A stretch of 64,000 nt of DNA from Haplomitrium mnioides (Eukaryota; Marchantiophyta; Haplomitriopsida; Calobryales): positions 1 through 64,000 of the forward strand of contig JBNGIS010035790.1 in NCBI GenBank assembly GCA_049999725.1, read 5' to 3'. Shown in pieces: positions 56,388 to 64,000 of this stretch. Position 1 is the first letter of the stretch. Each line of letters begins with the position of its first letter. Both the position numbers and the translations under genes were made by a program. The notes under the pieces are model-generated. The model had not been told where the DNA came from. It saw nothing but the letters and a program-made list of their open reading frames with translations, and ran no database searches.

Positions 56388-57863
56388 TCAAGTAGTATGA
56401 TCGATTACTTTTGCATGAGTATGATAGTTTTGTATTTTCATTACATAGAAACCAAGAGGGCATGCAAAAAATGTTTCTTTTATTTCAGATCCTTTAGAAG
56501 TGTGCTTCAATAAATGCAACACTTCCTGATTTTTACAAGTGCTTATATGTATGTGATACCCATTGTCTCGTATATCACAAAATTTTATTAGGTTTCTAGT
56601 TGCACTTGGAGCATATGTGGCTGATTTGATATGTATGATAGTCTTTTGTGGCAATCTGATAGTTGCTGGTCCTTTTCCTTCTTCAATTTGATTGTTGCCC
56701 ATGATAGTAGTTACCTTTTGGTGTGAGGGCGTCAGGTTGGTAAAATAAAACCTGCATTTTAAAATAGTATGAGTACTACCATTGTCTATAATATAGGTAT
56801 GGATGTCATCAAGAGGAAGTGCAGAATTTGTACACTGAATAATGTTTGTTTCTAGTATATTCATATCCTCTTCCTTATCGATATAATCACTAAGGGTATC
56901 GGTCTGTTCCATAAAGACCCCATGATTTTCTATTGCAGCTTTATGGCTTTTGTCTTTAGCATAAAGTGCAACCAAATGTGTTGGGATTCTGCAAACTTTA
57001 GTAGTATTCCCAATGGTCCCACATCTGCTACAAGCAATCGGTCCTCTTGTGTTACTTAAGGATGGCTGGTTTCTGTTATTGTATATATTCCTGCCTTCTC
57101 TTCTTCCTCTTTGATGAAAACGTGTAGAGTTGCCCCTTCCTCTCCCCTTGAATTGCTGATTCCTGCCATGCATAGGAGCTTTATCCCTTTGAGAATTCTA
57201 TCTAAATGAACCATATTTGGCCCTTGTTCTAGACATACCTCTATTGTTTGTAGGCTTGGAATAATGAGCTTCAAGTGTAGGATTTTGAGGTAGGGTACCT
57301 CGGGGCCTTAGTTTGGAATTCTTCATCAGTAAATCCTAATGTTTCTCTGCTAACAATAAATAGGCTATAAGTTCAAAATAAGTAGAAAAACTCATGTTTC
57401 TATTCTATGCATACATAATCATGTTGGCTCTATGAAACATGGATAATATTTTCTCAATTTGTTCCTCTTGAGAAATTGGATGTCCACATAATGTCAACTG
57501 AGATGTTATTCTGAACAATTCATTGTTATATTTGGAAATGAAAGAAAAATCTTGAACTCTTAGATTGACCCAATCATGCCTTGCTTTAGGCAAAAAGATT
57601 GTTTTTGTGTGGTCAAATCTTTCTTTCAAGTTATCCCAGAGAATTCTGGGATTACTCTCATTCAGATACTGAATTTTGGGAGAATCAAATAGATGGTACC
57701 TCAGGAAGACCAAAGCTTGGGCTTTCTGTTGTAATGTTATGTCTTCATCTATCAAGATTGTGGTCTGCAATCTCTTAGAAATCAGATGGGCTGCTGCATC
57801 CAGTGACTAGGAGAGATAGTTGTCTTCTTCAATGGTCAACTGCTTAAAGTTTAATTTTTCCAT
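56388..57863 (-). pseudogene. C2 gag, protease and pre-integrase region
   Basis: Gag starts at 57863 with MEKLNFKQLTIEEDNYLS, then a stop; frame 57770-57405 has LQQKAQALVFLRYHLFDSPK and WDNLKERFDHTKTIFLPKAR. Frame 57173-56388 starts in a basic RGRGN/RGRREGR region and has a knuckle CSRCGTIGNTTKVC with Asn replacing the His ligand. Protease: HTYIIDNGSTHTILKCRFYF, Asn replacing Ser of DSG. The pre-integrase zinc motif reads WYNCLGHTS where the family has WHNRLGHPS; H-to-Y and R-to-C fit C-to-T changes. Confidence 0.9.
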
Positions 57864-59439
57864 TTTAGAATGCAGAAAAGTTTTAGAGGTTGGAAGATAA
57901 ATGAAAGATTTATCAAAATGCAAAAAATCCAAAATGATAAACTCTTTGCAACTCTGGAAAACAACAGATAAAGCAGTTTTGCATAACAAAAGTTATATGT
58001 GAAGTATAGTCCTTGTTATACTTGCTGCAGGCAAGTTGTTGATCTTCTAATCTTTTAGAAAACAGGTGGAAATATCAGCAATAGGCCTCTTTTATATCTT
58101 CACAATATTCCATATGTTGATGTAGCCTCAATTTTCATATACAATCTGCAAAAGTTGATGTAATATTCTTGAATGTGCAAACCGATCCTCTGAAATCTTG
58201 AATCACTTCTGGAAAGTAGATATTTTTGAAAAATTTTGAATATGTTGTCTAAGAATACATTGTATTAATAAAGAAGCACTGTGGACTAGTTGTGATCTTC
58301 TCAATATCTTAATAGATTATTGAGACAACTAGTGAGTCCCCTCTTAGAGGTATAATAATAATTGATACTCTACAGAAATTAAACTCTGAAGTGTAGGTAC
58401 AACAACAGCTAATCTTTTTACACTTATAGATTTAGCTATGCTTACAATGCAATTGCAAGATCAAAGTTAATTCAGAATTATATTTGTATAAGATATTGTT
58501 ATATTTACTAATATGTAGTATCTGTCAAATGAAAAACAGAGTATACCTATCTCAGAATGTGAAAATTGAGTGGTCAGATTTGAAAATTATCCAAATGTAA
58601 TTCCAATAGATATGACAAGGTAGGAAAACTATTGTGGATGTATGTCAGTTTCCAATTTGTTCAAACCAAGTGTCTTGGCATCAGAATTGTTGATTTGTAC
58701 ACTTTTGGATTAACTAGAAAAAGTAGACACCCTTTACATATGATGTGTACTAGGATGTATCTCCAACAGTCAAATACCTATGAATGGAAATTGATCACTT
58801 TCACTTTGAAAGAATCACTTAGATGTCATAACATCCTTGTTATGAAGAGTAACATGCAAAACCAGAAACTGTAGCACTCAGTTCATTTTGAAATCTCAAC
58901 CATATCCAGCAAAATATAGCTTGAAAGAGTCGCTTGGAGCAGGCGATCAAATCTGTATCTTCATATTTCAAAATGGATGCGTAAAATACACAAACCAATT
59001 GATTGAATGATCTATGTTCTTGCACTAAAAAGAAATTAGGTTCGGTGCATAAAACAGGTTCGGGAGAAATGTGGTGCTTCGACGAAGACTTAGCGGAGGC
59101 TCGGTATCAATCTAGCAGCTTCGGTTGACTTAATAGGTCTGGGAACGAATCTCGAGCTTCAGAAGTCTGGTCCGATACCGCAGGTGACGCCGCTTAATGA
59201 GAGACTTGCATTTAGTCCCATAAACAACTTGTGAAAAAACCTTCATGTATATAAGTCTCACAATCGCAGTAACCTTTAATGGTTACTCAATAGAGAACCC
59301 CTCACTCCCTGCATCTAGAAGTGGGGTTTGGCTCTGACATCTCCAATCGGTAGTTGACACGTGGTGCTTAGGTCAAAAGAATAAAAGGGGCAACTTCCCC
59401 TCCAAGCTAGAATAGTTTTATATAAAAGAAAATTCCTTT
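57864..59439 (-). other. C2 leader, gag-proximal part
   Basis: No coding capacity recognised. 57864-59030 is AT-rich. At about 59030 composition changes abruptly to CpG-containing text (GGTTCGGTGCATAAAACAGG and onward). It contains an ACACGTGGTGC motif near 59357 and TATA-like ATATAAGTC (59250) and TATATAAAAG (59430) on the plus strand. The change of composition could mark a captured or nested segment, but no borders are visible. Confidence 0.5.
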
Positions 59440-60040
59440 TTTTTTCCACAAATTACCGAAATAGAGATTTATCATTGTTTCACCACTAGAAGTTCCTCTT
59501 CTTTTGAACTTTCACAAAACACCACAATAGAAATTTCGAGCTTTTAATATTTTATGATTTTGCCGAAACATTGATATGTCTTAGTTTCACCGTCGAGTTT
59601 CCATTCTTTCCTTTGAACTTTCGACTTTCACTCTGAAAACATTTTGAACTTTCAATAAAATATTAATATCTCTTCCAAAACGATGATATATTTCCAATAT
59701 GAACCGATGGAAGCCCTTTTGGAACTTTCCTTCTTCTCTGAACAAAATTTTTCGAACTTTCAGATTACTTGAGAAAATTTTGTCAAAATGGTGATACGTT
59801 GTTTTTTCTCTACAGATCTGAAATGTCAAGCCATTCAAACTTTCCGAATCATTGGTCATGTCTTATAGTCAAACTTTTTCTAAAAATAGGATATATCATT
59901 GATTCAACGACGCTTATGTCGAACTTTCAAAAAATATCCGATGAAATCTCTTCAAACTTTCAACTTAACTCTTCAAAAGTTGCCAAAAATGTGATTTCTC
60001 ACGTTTCTAACATTCAAAGTCCTTCGTTGAATGTTTCTTC
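59440..60040. repeat. Degenerate ~108-bp tandem array in the C2 leader
   Basis: About five to six units. Each carries a '[ct]c[ga]aaa..tgatat' block followed by 'ttca[ac]cg' and one or two copies of an octamer. GAACTTTC occurs exactly at 59506, 59615, 59646, 59722, 59754 and 59921; spacings of 109, 107 and 108 link equivalent positions. GAACTTTC fits GAAnnTTC, the heat-shock-element core (family knowledge). Confidence 0.7.
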
Positions 60041-60874
60041 ACATCTCGATCAATGCAATGAGATTTGATGAGTCGTCATCAAATTTTGATCAATCTTGCA
60101 TCAATCATCTGCCTTGTGTAACGTTCAGAGAATCGCAAAAACCTGATGCCTACGAGAATAAATTTTCACAAGAAACCGCCTGTCACTCAACTTCAAGATC
60201 TGCATCGATTTATCTACAAGTCTTCATCCATCTGCAATCTGTTTTCGAATTGGACTTCTTCAAATAACAATAATAAATTTCTCTTCAATCAATGTCCTTT
60301 GTGTTTGTTTAGATTGATTGAATATATCCTGAATCCTGAATCAAATCAGCCTGACGAAAAAGTTGAGGTCGACTTCAATTGGAAAAATCTGATGTATTCT
60401 TCTGATTCTAGATGGAATTCTTCAAAATTTCATCATAGGTAGGGTCGCAATCCCCTGGCGNNNNNNNNNNNNNNNNNNNNNNNNNNNNNNNNNNNNNNNN
60501 NNNNNNNNNNNNNNNNNNNNNNNNNNNNNNNNNNNNNNNNNNNNNNNNNNNNNNNNNNNNGCAATCCCCTGGCGAACCCACTTCTACTTCAAATCGAACG
60601 TAAAAATGTCAAAAAATGGCTGAGATCTGCTTATGAAATTTTCCAAAATTTTGAATGATTGGTGGTTATGAGCTTGAAGGAAGAATATAATATATTATTA
60701 TATTATATAAAATGATTGTATGAAGAAAACTTTAAATGTGAATATATTAGAGTATAGAGTGAAGCAAACTATGATTCCTAAATAGATTTTGAAAGAAAAT
60801 ATATGTGCAACTCATGGGAAGAAGGTGATTTAAAAAAAAAAAACAATTATGGAGCTACTCTTGTGCTGATAATG
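60041..60874. other. C2 leader, LTR-proximal part
   Basis: Contains the gap at 60461-60560, then AT-rich sequence with a ~30-bp ATATTATTATATTATAT run near 60690-60710, and the primer binding site region ending at 60874. No coding sequence recognised; the frame at 60146-60442 is Ser/Asn-rich without motif. Confidence 0.5.
60461..60560. other. Assembly gap (100 N) with overlapping ends
   Basis: The 14 bases before the gap (60447-60460, GCAATCCCCTGGCG) are identical to the 14 bases after it (60561-60574). The contig ends probably overlap, so the true gap may be zero. Confidence 0.97.
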
Positions 60875-61162
60875 TGTTGGGTGTTAGGCCCATTAGCTCA
60901 TGCAAACCAAATGGAAAATGTGGAAACATATGAAGTACAAGCATGTGTGATCAAGCATCAACTCTTCTTCTCCTTCTCTTCTCTCTCCTCAATATCTCAA
61001 TCTCATATCTCATAATCATGTGTGTACAAAGGTAATAGGATTATAAGGTGATATGCTAATCATATAGGATTAGCACTAACCTTAATCCTAATCATAGAAT
61101 CTAATCATAGGTTAAGAACTAATGCTAATTAGCATAATCATCTTACTACATGTATTATAATA
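60875..61162 (-). repeat. C2 5' LTR
   Basis: 288 bp, about 12 differences from the 3' LTR. The minus-strand end CCCAACA is followed by the primer binding site. Flanked on the right by AAGAC. Confidence 0.95.
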
Positions 61163-63197
61163 AAGACCACATTCTTGAGTAATCCACGTACTTGACAAAT
61201 AGATGAGGAAGCTCAACTTATCTTGCATATACACCAGATCTTACACAAATTATCTAATGCATTTAATGACATTGCTATAGTGACATGCTCACACATTGAG
61301 GTTGTGAATGTTCTTGCTATAGTAAAGCCAACTAAAACCATAACATCAAAAACCCCACCACAAGCTAAGAGAAGCACACCTTTAAGCTCTAAGGATTCTC
61401 ATCTAAGACAAAAGAAATCCTATACAAATATTGGAACCAAACGCAGAATATATCATTGCCAAACCTTAAGCTAACTTTCAAACAGATAACGAGAAAATCT
61501 TGATATAGAAATGTATATATGAAACATTTTGTCTTGAGAAAATACTAAAATTGACAACCAATTTTGCATTTCAGATATTACATGAAATCAATTTTGATAT
61601 CCTAGACCCTCTTATAGTTCTGGAAACAAAATAGAGTAGATAGGCCTTTGTGGAAGAATGTAATTAATTCAAACTAGACTCACTTACTAAGAGATATATC
61701 TTTTGGACTTGTAATATCCGTTCTGCTAGACACAAATTATGTATATAACGAATTTATCTTTGAAGAGAAAAGAATATGAAAAGTGAAGTTATAAGATATA
61801 AATTTTGCTTAGTTGGCAAAGATTGTGGCAAATATATAGCAGAGATTATGACTTCATATATGCACCAATTATGGATGCCATAGCATATAGATCTATGATT
61901 GGTTTTGCAATGATTCATAAGTTGGTCATGCATCTAATAGATGTAGTGATGTCTTATCTATATACCATTTTTGATACTGAAACTTATATGAAAGCACTTC
62001 TTGAATTATTCAAGAGAGTGAAATTTCACATTCAAGGGGAAAGACCTAGCAAACTAGATCCAAAATTATTATCAAGCATTCAACAAATGACTAATACAAG
62101 GAAAAGTTGACCTAAAATTCAACATGAATATGGTATGCTATACACACTTAATCAACCCATAGTTGATGGATTTTTGAGTGGAACTCTTATTGAGCACTAG
62201 ATGTATGAAGCAAATATATAAAGTGTATTATACACACTTATTTAGCTTATAGCTGATTGATTCTCGAGTGGGACTTCTACATAGCACTCAAAAGGGAAAA
62301 AAAACCTCTTGCCAAAAGAAACAAAAGCTGGTAGATGTGTTATATACACTAAAGAACATTGAATTGAATATACCAAAGAATATCCATAAAAATAAGTAAA
62401 TGAATACCTTTTTAATACAAAAGCTAAATAGTTTGATGTAAAAGATTCAAGGTTGAGGTGCTTTGCTTAAACTTCATTAATGAAGATATAGCACCATGTT
62501 TGTTACTCAAACATGAAAATAAAATATTTTGTCATACTTGCAATATATATAGATGACACCAATATATTTGGAACTCCTAGATTAATTGAAAGCACAATAC
62601 AAACATTGAAATGAGTATTTGAGATGAAAGACATTGGTCAACTAAGCTATTGTCTCATAGTCAAGTTTGGTTACCTCTTTGAAAGTATTCTTATAAATAA
62701 GACTACATATATAATGAAAATTCTTAAACAATTTAATATGCATACATGTTATTACTCCAATGGGTTTAAGATCCCTAGATCCAATAAAATATACGTTTAA
62801 AAATTGAAGGGGGAATGAACCAATTTCAAGACAAGAAAAATCCCAATCTATTTGCTATAAATGCCTAATATATTTAGCAATTCAAACTAGACAAAATATC
62901 ATCTTTGCAGTAAGCCTTTTGGCAAGACATAGTTCTCAACCAACAATTAGACACTCAAATGGTGTCAAATGTGTCTTCAGATGTCTATAAGAAACTACTA
63001 ATATGTGGCTATGTTTTCCAAAGGACATTAATTCTATAATGACAAAAGTTGTTGATGCATGATATTTATCTGACCCCTATGATGGAAAGTCTCAAATGGG
63101 ATATATAGTTTTGCATGGAACTACAACAATTTTATGGAAAAGTACGAAACAATCAGTGACACTAACATCTTCAACAACCGCTACTTTGACCTAAGAA
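61163..63197 (+). pseudogene. C3 linker, RT and RNase H remnant
   Basis: Plus strand: the conserved linker LILHIHQILHKLSNAFNDIA (61223-61474 frame), RT N-terminal text at 61805-62110 (YAPIMDAIAYRSMIGFAMIH, MHLIDVVMSYLYTIFDTETY), then LLELFKRVKFHIQGERPSKL, parallel to C1 and C2. Further on: IAPCLLLKHENK, AIYIDDTNIFGTPRLI with the RT catalytic pair, TRQNIIFAVSLLARHSS and RNase H text VVDA-YLSDPYDGKSQMGYIV and KSTKQSVTLTSSTTATLT, ending near 63197. Stops are very frequent, which fits the oldest element of the nest. No 3' LTR was found. Confidence 0.85.
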
Positions 63198-63604
63198 CCA
63201 CTACTAAGTTCCTGTTTCATTTGGTGTTCGCAAAAACCAAATTTGAAATTTTAGCATAAAAAATCATGAGTTTGACACTAGTAATATTTGTTTGCAAAAA
63301 ATGTAATTTCTTACATCCAAATTGTTTATTTCAAGTGCACATTATCTTAAAAACAAATGTTCTTATAAGAGTTTTATCAAAATTGCTTTCACAATTGCTT
63401 CTTTAAAAAGGATTAGCATCACCAAATAGAATATATGCCAAATGTACAAAAAATTTGTTGCTAAATATTTTCAAAACTAATAATGATATTTTTAATTTCC
63501 AAAATTGATCCAAACATTCAAATTTTATCAGAAACATATTCAATCAAAAAAGACGCTTACGCGCGCAAGAACTTTGAGCCATAGTCTTAAGGCTTGTGCA
63601 TGTA
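63198..63604. other. AT-rich DNA after C3
   Basis: RNase H homology stops at about 63197 and nothing else is recognised. C3 appears truncated here. Confidence 0.5.
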
Positions 63605-63950
63605 GTGATTGCTAAAGCTCATATGTACTTGGAATGCTGAAGCTTGGGCATGCATGGAGTGCTAAAGCTCTTACGTGCAAGAACTTTGAGCTAGAACACT
63701 AAAGTGCAAGCGCACGAGGCTTGTTGAAGCCAAAGTATGAAAAGATTGCTAAAGCCCATGCACACATAGAGTACTGAAGTTTGTGTGTGTAGGGACAGCT
63801 TAAGCCCAAGCACTCTTGGATTTCTAAGTCCTATACATGCTGAGAAAACTAAAGTCCATGCATGTATAGATAACTAAAGCCCATCCAAGCATGGACTGCT
63901 AAAGTACTTGGACGTATGGATTGCCGTAGCTCTTTCAAGCATAGACTAAA
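63605..63950. repeat. Degenerate ~25-bp minisatellite, about 13 units
   Basis: Units begin with variants of GCTAAAGC and contain 'catgca[tc]g[ca]atgga', with approximate consensus GCTAAAGCCCATGCATGCAT followed by GGATT. Clear examples start at about 63610, 63658, 63750, 63850, 63875 and 63899. Divergence is high, up to a third of positions. It may continue past the window. Confidence 0.8.
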
Positions 63951-64000
63951 GAAACTTATAATTGAAGAAAACCTATACAAAAATCGAAGTAAAAAGAAAA

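Larger units (their letters stand above)
52597..61162 (-). mobile_element. Copia element C2, inserted in C3
   Basis: Complete Copia retrotransposon of 8566 bp on the minus strand. LTRs 52597-52885 (289 bp) and 60875-61162 (288 bp) are about 96% identical by eye, with an exact target duplication AAGAC (52592-52596 and 61163-61167). Polypurine tract AGGGGGAG lies against the left LTR (plus-strand CTCCCCCT from 52886). A primer binding site of the same type as C1 (CATTATCAGCACAAG on the minus strand) lies at about 60860-60874. The leader is unusually long (about 3.0 kb) and includes a 100-N gap. Most genes retain long frames but have stops. Confidence 0.95.

Noticed and set aside
59041-60440. 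Captured host gene in the C2 leader
   Set aside because: Composition differs, but the only ordered structure is the ~108-bp array and no protein-like frame is present.

Overview
The window looks like a stretch of nuclear genome from a land plant, most likely a moss (an inference). It is AT-rich, shows no bacterial gene packing, and is dominated by decayed LTR retrotransposons. Two short GC-richer stretches (about 1-1440 and 28150-32200) look like host genes or their untranslated parts. Four runs of N are assembly gaps: 1886-1985, 3571-3580, 19550-19949 and 60461-60560. Nearly all recognisable coding sequence belongs to Ty1/Copia or Ty3/Gypsy elements and is broken by stops and frameshifts. 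I recognised no complete host gene, tRNA, rRNA or CRISPR array.

Layout. 1-267 is the open 3' part of an unidentified host reading frame, followed by UTR-like DNA. 2794-3330 is a Copia gag remnant. 5075-5378 (minus) is an unidentified coding fossil. 8643-11050 is a degenerate Gypsy element (called G3 here, minus). 11050-28150 is AT-rich DNA with only simple repeats. 28150-32200 is a GC-richer island with promoter-like signals at its left end (palindromes, a TATA-like box, a pyrimidine patch), a long imperfect hairpin and a diverged 4-copy repeat; its product is unknown.

33218-64000 is a retrotransposon nest that can be read precisely. Copia element C1 (minus, 33218-46187, target duplication CAAAA) is split by chromovirus G1 (plus, 37028-43214, target duplication ATAGG). 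To the right, an older plus-strand Copia, C3 (about 46992-63197), was hit first by Gypsy G2 (minus, 48031-52513) and/or Copia C2 (minus, 52597-61162, target duplication AAGAC), only 83 bp apart. Rough LTR pair identities read by eye (C1 about 91%, G1 about 95%, C2 about 96%) agree with the nesting order.

Best candidates for something undescribed: (1) two tandem homologous small ORFs between the primer binding site and gag of G1; (2) two consecutive perfect 10-bp stem-loops starting 8 nt after the G1 primer binding site; (3) an insertion in the Copia reverse transcriptases, between the YMKAP and SIYGLK motifs, which starts with a conserved FHIQGE-like segment encoded by a polypurine tract and then becomes hypervariable (16-residue tandem repeats in C1); (4) an unusually long C2 leader holding a ~108-bp satellite that repeats GAACTTTC, which fits the heat-shock-element pattern GAAnnTTC; (5) the hairpin and tandem repeats of the GC-rich island.
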